Shown: positions 22,621 to 35,222, counted from the stretch's first letter. The stretch is 64,000 bases of DNA from Geosiphon pyriformis (GCA_016748015.1 JAAOMT010000484.1:173379-237378), one strand, 5' to 3'. Translations and numbers: made by a program. Notes: a model not told the origin generated them from the sequence alone.

Positions 22621-23333
22621 TGTTACAGGTTGGAGTAACAAGCTAACAGATAGCAAGGGAAAACAGAATTGTAGGGTAATGGAAATAATCAAAGGGAATT
22701 CAACTTCAAAGAGTGAATTGAATAAGTATGGATTCAATGTGTGAGATCAGTCTCATAAAATATCTCAGTTGCTATTCATTTCAAAAGGTAACTGAGAAAT
22801 CTGAAGGTAAAGGGATAGTCTGTACTATCAACAAATGAACATACTTGGTATAATTCTATGCCTCACATTGGTGCTCTTAGAATTCAATATCAAGTATTAG
22901 ATGTGCTCTTCAGTCACGTTTTTATTCAATAATCTTCAAATGTTACACTTATACGTTTCAGAAAAAGGGTAAGAATTAACCAACAAGTAATCTTTTATCT
23001 TAAGATATTTAGATACTTGAAGGTAGGAAAAAGAAAATTAGCAATAAAAGAGTGATTGAGATGAAAGTTGTTATTTTATTTATTCTTGATTATTTTGAAC
23101 ATATTTTTCTACAGATAAGAGATTTATCACTTATATAGTTGTCAAAAGTGGTCAATGATCAGGTCAATGATTAGGTTATTAATCAGGTCAATGATCAGGT
23201 TAATAATCAGATCAATGGTCAAGTCATTGATCAGGTCAATGATCACTATCTAAAAATAGAGTGGCTAATTTATATAACATCAGTGGCTAATACATGTAAT
23301 AATTAATAAGAAGTATAAGTTTCAACCATAACA
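22621..23333 (-). repeat. A2 3' LTR
   Basis: In minus sense it runs from TGTTATGGTTGAAAC (23333) to ...CAACCTGTAACA (22621). It includes ~8 degenerate copies of a 12-bp repeat at 23150-23246 and a TATA motif (AACTATATAAGT) near 23127-23140. Confidence 0.88.
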
Positions 23334-24127
23334 TCATTCTCTCCAAAGAGATTGAGCTCCAGCAAAATCAAGCTATTTATGGGGTAATCAATTTGAAGAG
23401 TTTTATTTAACTCAAAGCTAACTAGTTTGTTGAAGTCTTTTGTAGATAAGGTATATAACACTTGAGGCAAAATGAGTTTTGTATTCAAGAGACCAAATCT
23501 TTGTATTAGAGTTTTGGCTCTTTTAGCAATAGTTAAAACTCTTGAAACATCTAATCATATAATGCCCAAAATTTCTGTCTGTATTTCTGAAGTTGTTTTC
23601 TTCATGAGTTTCATATCCTCTATAATTTCACCAAGGCAACCATAGAGTTCTAATTGCCTTCCATATGACAAGTTTTTGTCTATGGGTAAGATTTCTTGGA
23701 GTGTTTTTCCAATTGTGTTGGAAGGTGAGAGTATAGTTGCTGTTATGCTTTCCAACAGATATTTATCCATTTTATTACCAATTCTTTCTCTTTTAGTAGT
23801 AGTTTTCTTTGGTCTAATAACAGTATGTGTTCTACTGTTATCAGTTATGATGGTTTATTTTCCAATGATCAAAGTAGCATTTGAATAGTTTTTGATCCAA
23901 TACTCATGGAGAGTATAGAAGGTGTTTTAAATGTTTTGATCCAGAAAATAATTGTTCATGTTGATTGAAGATACCTCTGTTTTGGGAATGGTGCATTTAT
24001 TTATACTTGATTTTTGTTGATCATTTGAACCAATCAGGTCGTTTATGATATTTCTTGAGTCATGTACCATAAACAGGATGATTATTGAAGATTGTTCTGG
24101 ATTGATCTTGAAGAATATAAGAACCAT
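23303..24127 (-). pseudogene. A2 ORF3
   Basis: Same third ORF as in A1, here with the middle preserved: MNNYFLDQNI, RIGNKMDKYLLESITATIL, GKTLQEILPIDKNLSYGRQ, EIIEDMKLMKKTTSEIQTEI, TKDFNKLVSFELNKTLQIDY, ending GENDVMVETYTSY inside the LTR. It overlaps the pol end. Stops are at about 23555 and 23770-23930. Function is unknown; it is rich in helix-favouring residues. Confidence 0.65.
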
Positions 24128-24524
24128 TGTTTAAAACTTTGTTGATTATAAAGAGTCCTTTCCACTGGCTAAAAAATTTATTACCATAAACATTGTCTCT
24201 GTCTGAATGGTATTCTAATACCAAGTCACCAACACTTAAAGAAAGTGTTTTATAGGTTTTCTTTCTTTTAAGCTTTTCTTGGAACTGTTTTATCTTTTCA
24301 AAAGCAATTATTTGTGCTTTTACCAAGAAGTCAAGAATAGTATTAAGTCTTCTTTACAAAATTTCTTTGTAATTTCCTATTGTGATCTCTTTAAAAGGTA
24401 TTGTTTCAATGTCAGTTTCTATTGGTAGTGTTGCCATGCATTTATAGAGCAGATAAAAAGGTACATAACTTGTTTTGTCATGATTCACAGTTCTATAAGC
24501 AAACAAAGCTGAAGACAGTACTTT

Positions 24525-26964
24525 AGAAACTCTTTCTCTTCTAAATTTTATGACCACGAATAGAACTAAGAGTAAAAAAGTTGCAAACATTATTTTTCCT
24601 ATAATAACTAATAAAGTTTTAACATGAAAGGATCTCTCTGTTATTGAAGCAGCTAGACAAAATGTTCTGGCAACATTTCCTTTAAAAAATATTAGTGATA
24701 AGCTGCCTTTAGCGGCTTCTGGTTCATTTTCTTCTCCTTTGGCTGGAAGTTCTTCTCCAGTCAAAGTTCCTTCAAAAAAGCACACTCAGGTTAGTCCCAG
24801 TGTTGTTTCTACCACTTCAAAAAGCCCAAAGATTTTTAATAACAGACCAGTCAACAAGTTGGTCTTTCTTGTTCTTACCACTTCCACTACTACTTCTACT
24901 ACTACTACTTCACAAATAACTGCGAAAGTAAAAAATTCCAAAAAACAGCAGCAAGCAGTTGCAACTGCTATGATCACACCAAATCCCTTTGTGGTTCCAG
25001 ATAAGATCTTTAGTAAAATCTCCACAGCAGCAACAAGCCCTCTTCCTAATATGGATGGCAACAGCAGTGGCACATCTCCCAAGATGGGCCAAGATCAACT
25101 ACTGGCTGTGTTGTCTGATGTAGTACTCTCCAGTAGATTATTGCCAATTCCAGTAGCAAAACAGTTCATCAATCTAGATGATCTTAAAAATTGGGCTGAT
25201 CAGATGGAAATGGAATCAACTGTTCCTCCCAGTTTCTGGTGCAGCTGATGCTGGTGCTTGGAAGAATATAAATGGTCATTAGAGGTTCTCTGGTTGGGTG
25301 GTCTCCAATCTTGTACCTGGTGCTACATTTAAGATCAAGATAGCTTTGCTCAGTTCTTTGTTTCAGTTGCTGCCTGGTTGTATTGGGCTTAAGTCAGTTT
25401 CATGAGATGCTGTTAAGTTGTTCTGTGTAGAATTTGCATCTTAAGAGAGTCTAAATGATGCTACCAAAGTGGTCATTAGTGATAAGATTTTTTTGACCAC
25501 TCTTAAGATTGCACAGTCTTCTGGAGTGGCCTCTGTTTCTTCCTTTTCTTTGTCAGTTGTACTGCATAATGTACCTTTGGGTATCTTTTCTGATGACATC
25601 AAAACTACTTTTGGCATTTTTGGTGTTGTCACTTCTGTTAAGTTGAAGCCTGCTGGCTTATGACAATATGCTGTGGTTAATTTTAAAAACATTTTTTCTG
25701 CTGCTGCTGCTCTCTCTAACTGGTCTATACTGGTCAGAAAGGACAGTGTTAGGATTCTTCCTATTGCCAACCAAAAAGAAGTTATCTTCACAAGAGATGC
25801 ATTCAAAGCTAAGTTGGTCAATCTTCCATTTGGTTGTACTGCCTTTGAGATAAGTAATTTGGTCTTCCAAGTTGGTGGCTGTACATGTTTCATTCCTCGC
25901 TCCTCTAAATCTTATCAATGTTAATGCTTTGCTGTGGTTACCTTTGATTCTTTGGAATCTCTAAATGTTGCTGTGTTAAAAACTGGTACCTTGTGTAGTT
26001 GTCACATCTGGTGGGAAACTTTTGGGTGTTGCTGCTGCTATAGGTGTTAAGACTTGAATTATTTAGCTGTGGATTGCAAAAAGTTGCCTTCTCTTCCACT
26101 TAAACTCTCTTCCAACACCCTGGGTGGCCCAAAAATTTCAAACCTTCATTTGTTGGATTTAAATCTTATGCCAAGGCTGCTGCTTTTGTGGTTCCTCCTG
26201 GTGCTGCTGCTGCTGATATGGAATTGAATCTTGGTGGTTCTCCCAATACTACAACACCTGTGTTGCCTGCTGTTCTTTCCGTTCCCAATACAGCTGTTGA
26301 ATCTAGGTTGGCTTCTCTTAAATCCCACCTTAGTGAACTATCTGTGTTGATTAAGTCTTTAGTTGAATCTGTCAATGCTCTGGTTGTATTGGTTACCAAA
26401 TTGCTGTCTACTTCATTTGCTGTGGATGTGTCAGTCAAGGAATGTGTAAATGGATTGGTTAAGCAAAATAAAGACTTGGCTGCTGTTGTCACTGTAATGC
26501 AGAAAAGATTAACACATCTTGAGACAATAAGTGAACAAATCTGCTTGGAAAATGGATCAGATGTTGATGACATGGTTGATAATGTTAATGAAGATGATGA
26601 TGAAGATAAAGATTTTTTAGTTTATAATAACATCTTTGATGTCATGATGTACTTATGGGAAGATCAGTCTTCAAGAATCAAATCCAATCCTGATCAGACT
26701 GCTAAATAGATGAGTGGTATAGTTAAGAATAGTTATGAACTAGTAAGCATTATGAGTAAGATGTATGAATTAGATATGTTTGATACATTAGGTAACAAAG
26801 GTAGTATTAGCATGTAGTTAAGGCTTTCTGCTTATGATTAGCCACATCTTGTGATTTTGTATTATTAGGTAAGCTAGCTTTATGAAAAAGTCATGCTTTT
26901 TGAGTATGGCTAAACTAATAAAAGATCAGCATGGCTACTCATTAACAAAAAAAAAAAAAAAAAA
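24525..26964 (+). mobile_element. E5: full-length E retroposon in the A2 integrase
   Basis: Plus-strand, 2.44 kb, flanked by GAAGACAGTACTTT (24511-24524) and GAAGACAGTATTTT (26965-26978). A2 integrase sequence continues across. Poly(A) is at 26947-26964. Its 3' tail carries the LINE2-type hairpin GTCATGC...GTATGGC (26890-26910), not the CCACA/TGTGG type of the other E copies. Confidence 0.93.
24550..26817 (+). pseudogene. E5 ORF1-like protein (mosaic, broken)
   Basis: ATG at 24550, stop TAG at 26815, about 755 codons. The N-terminal half is nearly that of E2, including the same frameshift (TVPPSFWCS-stop at ~25247). The C-terminal half is of E6 type (VESRLASLKSHLSELSVLIK, THLETISEQICLENGSDVDD). 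The zinc knuckle has become CYRC-stop-DLNYLAVDC: a Q codon turned to TAA and Tyr replaces His. Other stops (25404 TGA, 25662 TGA, 25921 TAA, 26707 TAG) fit single transitions. Confidence 0.8.
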
Positions 26965-27363
26965 GAAGACAGTATTTTGTCCCATAAGTTTGTTTCTTTA
27001 CTGGTTTTGGCTAGGGTTTTACATAGTGTTCTATTGAAATGTTCTACTAGGCCATTTGTTTGGGAGTGATAAGAGGAGAAAAGTTTATGACATATTCTCA
27101 TTTTTCTACAAAGTTCTTCAACCAATGTACTGAGAAAAGCTCTTCCTTTATCAGATTAAAGTTTTTTGGGGCAGTTATGACAGCAGATGATATCTTTATA
27201 AATGAAATTGGCTATTGAGACTGCTGTTTGGTCTGGGGTGGTTCTTGCTTCTACCCACTTTGTAAAATAGTTAGTAGCTATGATAATGTATCTGTTGCCA
27301 TCAGGAGTTATTGTTAAAAGTCCAACAACATTTATACCAATTCTGTCAAATAGTTGACCAACA

Positions 27364-29789
27364 GAAAGAACAATATCATATTCTTTCTCTCCTAATTTTC
27401 ATGACCATGACTAGAGTTAAGAGTAAAAAAGTTGCAAACATTACTTTTCCTATTGTAACTAATAAAGTTTCAACACGAAAGGGTCTCTCTGTTATTGAAG
27501 CAGCTAAACAAAATGTTTTGGCAACATTTTCTTTAAAAAGCAGTAGTGAAAAGCTGCATTTAGCAACCTCTGTTTCTGTTTCTTTTTCTTTGGCTGGGAG
27601 TTCTTTTCCAGTCAAAGTTCTTTTAAAAAGACACACTCGGGTTAGTTTCAGTGTTGTCTCTACCACTTCAAAAAGCCCAAAGATTTTTAATAACAGACTA
27701 GTCAACAAGTTGGTCTTTCTTGCTCTCACCACTCTCACTACTACTACTACTACTACTACTTTAACTTTACAAATGGCCACAAAAACCAAAAATTCCAAAA
27801 AACAGCAATAGACAGTCACAACTGCTATGGTCACACTGAACTCCTTTGTGGTTCCAGATGAGATCTTGGGTAAGATCTCCACAGCAGCAGCCAGTCCTCT
27901 TTCTGATATGGATGGCAATAGCAATGGCTCAACTCTTAATGTGAAACAAGATCAACTGCTGGCTGTGTTGTCTAATATGGTAATCTCCAACAGATCTTCT
28001 CCTGTCATGGAAGCAAAACAGTCTATCATTTCAGATGATCTCAAAGATTGGGCTGATCAGATGGAAATGAAATCATCTACTCCTTTCCCAGTTTCTGGTG
28101 TTGCTGATGAAAATGCTTAAATGAATGTGTATGATCAGCAAAGATTCTCTGGATGGGTGGCATCCACTCTTGTGCCTGGTGCCACATTTAAGATCAAGAT
28201 GGCCCTGCTTGGTTCCTTGTTTCAGTTGCTGCCTGGTTGTATTGGGCTTAAGTCTGTTTTACAAGATGCTGTTAAGTTGTTCTGTGTGGAATTTGCATCT
28301 CAGGAGAGTTTAAATGGTGCCACCAAAGTGGCCATCAGTGATAAGGTTTTTTTGACCACTCTTAAGATTGCACAGTCTTTTGGTGTGGCCTCTGTTTCTT
28401 CCTCTTTCTTGTCAGTTGTACTGTACAACATACCTTTGGGTACCTCTTCTGATAACATTAAAACTGCTCTTGGCATTTTTGGTGTTGTTACTTCTGTTAA
28501 GTTGAAGCCTGCTGGCTTATGGCAATATGCTGTAGTTAATTTTAAGAACATTTTTTCTGCTGCTGCTGCTCTTTCTAACTGGTCTGTACTGGTCAGAAAA
28601 AACAGTGTTAGGATTCTTCCCGTTGTCAACCAAAAAGAGGTTATCTTCACAAGAGATGCATTCAAAGCTAAGTTGGTCAATCTTCCATTTGGCTGTACTG
28701 CCTTTGAGATAAGTAATTTGGTCTCTCAAGTTGGTGGCCATACATGTTTTATTCCTCACTCTCCTGAATCTTATCAACGTCAATGCTTTGCTGTAATTAC
28801 CTTTGATTTCTTGGAATTTCTGAATGTTGCTGTGTTAAAAACTGGTACCTTGCGTGATTGCCACATCTGATGGGAAACCCCTGGATGTCACCATTGCTAT
28901 AAATGTCAAGACTTGAATTATTTGGCTGTGAACTGCAAGAAGTCACCTCTTCTTCCTCCCAAAATCCCTTCTAACACTTCTGGTGGTCCCAAAATTTTCA
29001 AATCTTCATTTGCTGGATCTAAATCTTATGCCAAGGCTGCTGCTTTTGTGGTTCCCTCTGGTGTTGCTGCTGCTGATATGGACTTGGATCTCAGTGGTTC
29101 TCTTGAAATGACAACACTCATGTTGCCTGCTGTTCTTTCTGCTCCCAATTCTGCTGTTGAATCTAGGTTGGCTTCTTTAGAATCTCATCTTAGTGAACTT
29201 TCTGTGTTAATAAAATTCTTGGTTGAATCTGTCAATTCTCTGGTTGCATTGGTTACCAAATTGCTGTCTACTTCATCTGCTGTGGATGCATCAGTTAAGG
29301 AGTTTGTGGAGGGGTTGGCTAAGCAAAATAAAGGCTTGACTGTTGTTACCACTGTAATGCAGAAAAAATTAACACATCTTGAGACAATAAGTGAACAAAT
29401 CTGCTTGGAGAATGGATCAGATGTTGATGACATGGTTGATGATGTTAATGAAAATGATGATAAAGATAAAGATTTTTCAGTTTATAATAACACCTTTGAT
29501 GTTATAATGCACTTATGAGAAAATCAGTCTCCAAGAATCAAATCCAGTCTTGATCAGACTGCTAAATAGATGAATGATATGGTTAAAGATAGTCATGAGC
29601 TTGAATTAGAAATGTTTGATACATTAAGTAGTAAAGGTAGTACTAGCATGTAGTTAAGGCTTTCTATCTGTGGTTAGCCGCATCTTGTAATTTTTGTATT
29701 ATTGGGTGAGCTGGCTTTATGAAACTGCCACATTACTGTGGACTTAACTAATAAACAATCAGTGTGGCTACATGTTGACAAAAAAAAAT
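27364..29789 (+). mobile_element. E6: full-length E retroposon in the A2 integrase
   Basis: Plus-strand, 2.43 kb, between GTTGACCAACA copies at 27353-27363 and 29791-29801. A2 pol continues on both sides. The poly(A) is short (29780-29788). About 15 bases precede the usual 5' sequence, so it may be slightly longer at the 5' end than E2 and E3. Confidence 0.9.
27401..29653 (+). pseudogene. E6 ORF1-like protein (broken)
   Basis: ATG at 27401 (MTMTRVKSKKVANITFPIV), stop at 29651. RRM-like domain 1 (VLYNIPLGTSSDNIKTALGI, GLWQYAVVNFKN) and domain 2 (AKLVNLPFGCTAFEISNLVS) lie in one open frame, 28121-28870, the best-preserved core of the family in this window. The knuckle is CYKCQDLNYLAVNC, with Tyr in place of His. 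Stops near 27809, 28118, 28868, 29516 and 29566. Lacks the E2/E5 frameshift. Confidence 0.82.
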
Positions 29790-32700
29790 GGTTGACCAAC
29801 AAAGATTGAATGGATATCTTTTTTGCGATTGGGTTTGCCTCTTCTTTGGCAGATGTTACAGGTTTTAATGTATTCAGCAATGTCTTTTTCCAAGGTAGGC
29901 CAATAATAGTGAGCTAAAGTTTTCTGAATTGTTTTTATTTTTTCAAAGTGTCTAGCTAATGGGTCTGTGTGCATGTTGTATATTACAATTTCTTTTTCTT
30001 TAAATCTAATGACTCTCTGGGGGCAGTCAGGATCTTTTCTGTTTCTTTTGTATAATTAGTTCTGACAGATCAAATAGAAATTTGATTGTTTTTACAAATG
30101 TTCTCTTTGCTGTTAAGTGTATTCTGGTGGATATTGTCCTTTACCCAAAAATTCTATTAAGGCAGAGTAGTTGTCCAAGTTTATTATCATGTTTGTTTGT
30201 AAAGAAGTTACTAATAATTAAGTTGGTTTGGTTTGAGAGATTGTACTATTACTGGATGGTAAGTCTAGAGAAAGTGTCAGCGTTTTGATGATTTGCTCCT
30301 TTGCAGTATCGAATATAATAGTCAAATTCATCCAAGTGGAGTATCCAGCAAGTTATTCATTTGTGTTCCAGCTTTTTTTTATTGTACAGCCAAACCAAGG
30401 CTTGATGATTTGTTACCACTAAGAAGTTTACACCAAGAAGATATTGATTCCAGTAGTTAGTAGCCCAAACTACTGCTAGACATTTTTGTTCAGTAATTGA
30501 ATAGTTCTTTTTTGCTGGTGTGAAAAATCTACTGGCATATGCTATGACATGTTCTTTGCCATTTTCATCTTTCTGTAAAAGAACAGTACCAAGTCCATAA
30601 CCTGATGCATCAGTGTGGAGGATAAAAGATTGGTCCAAATCAGGTTGTTTGAGAATTGGTTCAGTAACAAGTTTTTCCTTCAGAATTTCAAAAGCTTTTT
30701 GTTGATGAGTGCCCCAGTAATAATTGACATTTTTTTTGAGTAGCTGATTGAGAGAAAAGGCAATTTTGGAGAAATCCTTGATAAATTTGTGATAGTAAGA
30801 GGCCAAACCAAGAAAAGAACATAGTTCAGGAACATTTATTGGTTGTCTAATGTTCTGAACTTTTTTAACTTTAGCTGAGTCAGGAAAAATTACATTTTTT
30901 GTAATAAAATGACCAAGAAACTGGATGGATTGGCATTCAAAGAAAGATTTAATTGGGTTGATTTTAAGGTCAGCATTTCTGAGCAGATCAAAAACCTTCT
31001 GTAAATGTTCAATGTGTTCATCCCAGGTTTTTGAATATACCATTATGTCATCCAAATAAACCAGAACAAAGTTTTTTTTTACTGATTCAAACACTTTATT
31101 TATTAGGCATTGAAAGATGGAAGGAACATTGGTAAGACCAAAAGGCATGACTGTGAATTCATAGGTGTTATACTTGGTGATGAAAGCAGTTTTTTTTCTG
31201 CTTTCTGGATTCAACTCTACTTGCCAGAATCCAGCAGTTAAATCAATGGTTGAGAAAAAAGCAGCATTATTGAATTTATCTAACATTGCATCAATTTTGG
31301 GGAGTGGATATATGTCTCTTATAGTGATAGCATTTAATTGACAGTAGTCAACACAAAAGCATAGGATTCTACCTTTTTTGGATACCACTACAACTGGAAA
31401 AGCTCATTCACTTTTGGTTTTTTGTATGAATCCAAGATCTTTCATCTGGTTTATTTCTTTTTTAATAAACTCATTATTGTGTTAATTAGATTGATAAGAC
31501 TTCAAATAGATGGGGTGAGTTTCTTTTGTGGTAATAGTGTGTTGTATCACATGGGTTTGTCCAGGGGTATTACCTTCTTTTGAGATAACTGGGCTATTCC
31601 TAGCCAACAGATTTTCAATGTCCACTTTTCTTTCTTTAGAAGAAGGTTCTTTTTGTTTTTCAACTAGGAATTGGATTTCAGGTGGTTTATTCTCAAAGGA
31701 CTTTTGTACTTCTTTAAGTTCTTCTTGAGGTATCAAGCTAATTGGTTCCCAATCTTTGTAATAGATCAGGCAAGATTTGCATTCATCATTTGGCGAATAC
31801 AAAGGTTTATTACACCAGCACCATGCACAAGGGCCATGTCTCTAATAACTGTATTTGACTTTCTTGCCAGGTTTTCTGTCAAAGGTTTTTCTGAGGATAT
31901 TATAGTAGGGCCAGCAGATCAGCTTGCCATTTACCATGATTTTTTCTTTGTCAGCTTTAACATTGTCCAGTGGCTTGTCATTGCTGGTGAAGATGGTATA
32001 AGTAAGTTCAGCAGTTTCTTCTTGTTCTTCTTGATCTTCATTATCACTCTCATCATCATCTGATTCATCTGATTGTTCTTTTTCTTGGTTCTGTTTGGTT
32101 ACTGGAGAAGTTGTCCAATGACAACATTTAACCACAATGGGTTTCTTACCACATTTGATGGTTAGCTTGCAAAGTTCATAGTCAAGTAGTGCTTTAACTT
32201 TCTTAAGCCACTCATTACCAATAATTATGATGTACTTTTTTGCTTTAGATACTTCTATATCAGTTTTAATGCTGATACCATTAATGCAGACAGGAATAGC
32301 TTTGGCTATGCACAGGCCTTTTTTCTTGTCACCATGTATGTTGGTCATTGGTCTTGTGAAAGACTTATCAATCTTTCTGCCAATTGCTTTAAGAAAGTGT
32401 TTGGCAATTACACTAACAGATAATCTACTGTCTAGGATTAGATCAATGAAGTAACCAGCTACTTGGGCTTTACAAATTAGAGGAGTGACATTGTTGTTAT
32501 TAGCAAGTCCAGCTTAGCGAGGGCATTTGTTGGTCTTTGGTGTTTTCTTCTTTGGTATTAATGATTTGTAAAGATTTTTTCTGAACTGTGGGTGAGTTAT
32601 TAGTTGGCCAAATGTAATGTGTGCTGGGGTTTCCATGAGATCTTTAACAACAGAATAAGGACCATATTTTTGTACTATTTCTGGAGGTTTCAACTTTGGA

Positions 32701-32926
32701 GGATTCTTGAAAACTTTGGCCTTTGGTGGCTTATTGTTATTAGTAGATAATTTGGATGCTTTGTTTGAATCCAAGACAAAATCAACCTTGGCTTTCTTCT
32801 TCTTTCTGGTTAATTCAGAAGTATTGATTGCTAGTTCATTCATATTATGGTCATCATTAGTTAGGTTAAAAGCATAAAAGAGGTTTTCTTTTGATTGGCT
32901 TGCACTCTCACCCTTTGGAGGTGCAC

Positions 32927-34478
32927 TTACCAGTTTAAAGGCTAATAAACAATGACTTTAACTAAGGAATCCTCTCCAAAAAATTGATGTTAGCATGATT
33001 GGGTCTTTGATTGAGGACATTGTTGTTGATGGTTCTGTTGTTTTGATTGTCATTGTTTCTAGAAACTAGAAGAGGCAGAGGAGGATTGTTATGATCTCTT
33101 AAGAAGTGTCCAGTTAGTTCACAGTAATAGCACACAGGTGAACTGTGATTTTGCTGTCTTTGATATAGTAGTTGTTGAGGTGATTGAAGCAGGATTCAAA
33201 TCTGGGTCTTTGGGGTTGTTGATTTTCTCTAACTGCTTGGGCCAAAGGTTCCAGTAACTGGGCAAGATTTGCTGTAAGCCTATCTATTAGCTGTTCATTT
33301 GAGTTTTGAGTTTGGGCAGCAAAAGAAGTAACAGCCATTTGTGGAGCAGGAGCCATAATAGAAGCAGAAGCAAAAACTGGAAGAGTAGATTTCAAATGTA
33401 TCCTTTGGTTATCCTCAATTCTTTGTGCCAGTTCAATAATCCTGTCTATTGTTAGGTTGTTTTTTAAAGCCAAGAGAGGCCAAAGAGCATATAATAGATC
33501 AGTTCTTAATCTTTTTATAAAGGAATGGATCTTTTGCTTTTCTGTTCAGTTTCTCCCAGAGTCTACACATTTGATTAGCTTTCTGATAGCTTTGACATAT
33601 TCAGTCACTACTTTTTCAGAGCCTTGGATTCTTTTTTCCAATTCCATGCACCATTTAGATATTAATATTGGGGTTCTGAACTTGGTCTCAAACTGGGTAG
33701 TAAAAGAGGTATTTTTTTCTCCAGCATTGGTTGGTGTTCATTTGATTATTTGGTGTTGAACATTGGCATTTGTTTCTTGTGAGAGCCAAGTAGCAGAAAA
33801 GCCTTAAAGATAGCCACCAACGATTTGGAACTTGTATTCTTCATCATACTGGTTGGCTGTGACAGCTCTTTCAAAATCATCCAACCATTTGATTAGATCT
33901 TGTGTATTACCTCTAAATAGTGATAGTGGAGTATTGTTTCTTCTTTTTAGAGCAGTTTGTATACTTTGGAGGGCAGCCAGAATGTTTGCTTGCATGAAGT
34001 CATTAGCCATTGGTTCAAGAGTAACTGTTTGTATAGATGAGTCTGATTTGCTTGATAAAAGATCAAAAACATGAGCAGTTTGGTAGCTTTCTTCTTCTGT
34101 TTCAAAAAAAGTTTCAGTTGCTTGATGGATAGCAATCCAAATGTGGATTTGATGATTCAGATATTTGGAATCAGGGGGCTGTTGTTCAAAGGTTGTGGAG
34201 TATAAAAGTTGATTAATGCTGTTGTTTCTTTCTTCAAAGTTATCTTCAAAATAAGCTTAATCAAAGTAATAAGTTGTATAGGCTGTGTAGATTTCAGCTG
34301 AATGCTCGTTCAAAAACCAGTTCCAAAAATCTTGGAATTGTCTACTGGATTAATCTTCAATGGGAAAGCAAATCAAGCAGGAGGGCAAAGGATTGAGTTC
34401 AATAAAGTCTAGATCATTTTTGTTGTGTACTTCAAAGTGTTTTTCTGATTGTTGTGACAGATATAAATAATCACTTAT
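32927..34478 (-). pseudogene. A2 gag (start codon lost)
   Basis: Homologous to A1 and A4 gag. The start ATG is ATA here (34476-34478), and the next codons read SDYLYL. The capsid-like core is at 33530-34010 (DLIKWLDDFERAVTANQYDE). The knuckle reads CYYCELTGHFLRDH, so the last zinc Cys is replaced by His. Stops occur throughout. The gag stop TAA follows TTTAAAC TGG at 32927. Confidence 0.8.
32933..32939 (-). promoter_or_regulatory. A2 gag-pol -1 frameshift site TTTAAAC
   Basis: Same heptamer and frame as in A1 and A4, two codons before the gag stop. The downstream hairpin is preserved (GCACC...GGTGAGAGTGC). Confidence 0.75.
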
Positions 34479-34530
34479 ACAATAGAAAACAGAGTGGATT
34501 TTGACAACCTCATAGGGAGCACCACTTTTA

Positions 34531-35222
34531 TGTTACAGATTGGAGTAATAAGCTAACAGATAGCAAGGGAGAACAGGATTGTAGGGTGATAGAAATAATT
34601 AAAGAGAATTCAATTTCAAAGAGTGAATTGAATAAGTGTGGATTCAATGTGTTTATAAAATATTTTAGTTGTTATTTTTTTTAAAAGATAATTGGGGAAT
34701 CTGAAGGTAGAGGGATAGTTTATACTGTCAGCAAATAATCACACTTGGTATAATTTTATGTCTTACGTTAGTGCTCTTAGAATTCAATATCAAGTATTAG
34801 ATGTGCTTTTTAGTCACGTTTTTTAATCAATAATCTTCAAATGCTACACTTATATGTTTCAGAAAAAAAGTAAAAATTAACCAACAAGTAATCTTTTATC
34901 TTAAGATGTTTGGATACTTGAAGGTAAGGAAAAGGAAATTAGCAATAAGAGAGTGATTGAGATGAAAGTTGTTATTTTATTTATTCTTGATTATTTTGAA
35001 CATATTTTTCTACAGCTAAAAGATTCATTACTTATATAGTTGTCAAAAGTGGTCAATAATCAGGTTATTAATCAGGTTAATGATCAGGTCAATGATCAGG
35101 TCAACAGTTAGGTTATTGATCAGGTCAATAATTACTATCTAAAAATAAAGTGGCTAATTTATATAACATTAGTGGCTAATACATGTGATAATTAATAAAA
35201 AGTATAAGTTTTAACCATAATA
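34531..35222 (-). repeat. A2 5' LTR and adjacent primer-binding site
   Basis: 692 bp. Minus sense starts TATTATGGTT (35222; the second base G has become A) and ends GTAACA at 34531, followed by TAAAAG and TGGTGCTCCCTATGAGG, the tRNA-primer site. About 6-7 degenerate 12-bp repeats are at 35051-35130, and a TATA motif is near 35033-35040. Confidence 0.85.

Larger units (their letters stand above)
24001..32931 (-). pseudogene. A2 pol, interrupted by E5 and E6
   Basis: Protease region 31842-32843: the active-site stretch at ~32420-32440 is damaged (stop and D/G loss next to KAQVAGYFIDLILD). RT/RNase H is open at 30357-31388: VSKKGRILCFCVDYCQLNAI, TAGFWQVEL, VYLDDIMVYSKTW intact, LHTDASGYGLGTV, but TEQKC where TEQEC is expected and VVTNHQAL where VTDHQAL is expected, so RNase H has lost catalytic acids. 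Integrase: zinc domain 29790-29974, core 26979-27363 between E5 and E6, then 24060-24524 with the SH3-like end. The substitutions are G-to-A type. Confidence 0.85.
22621..35222 (-). mobile_element. A2: Gypsy family A inserted head-to-tail-inverted into A3
   Basis: A complete minus-strand copy with both LTRs (5' 34531-35222, 3' 22621-23333), gag, pol and ORF3, containing E5 and E6. The A3 target shows a 4-bp duplication, CTAC at 22617-22620 and TTAC at 35223-35226, with one C-to-T difference. Without E5 and E6 it is ~7.7 kb. All coding parts carry stops. Confidence 0.9.
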
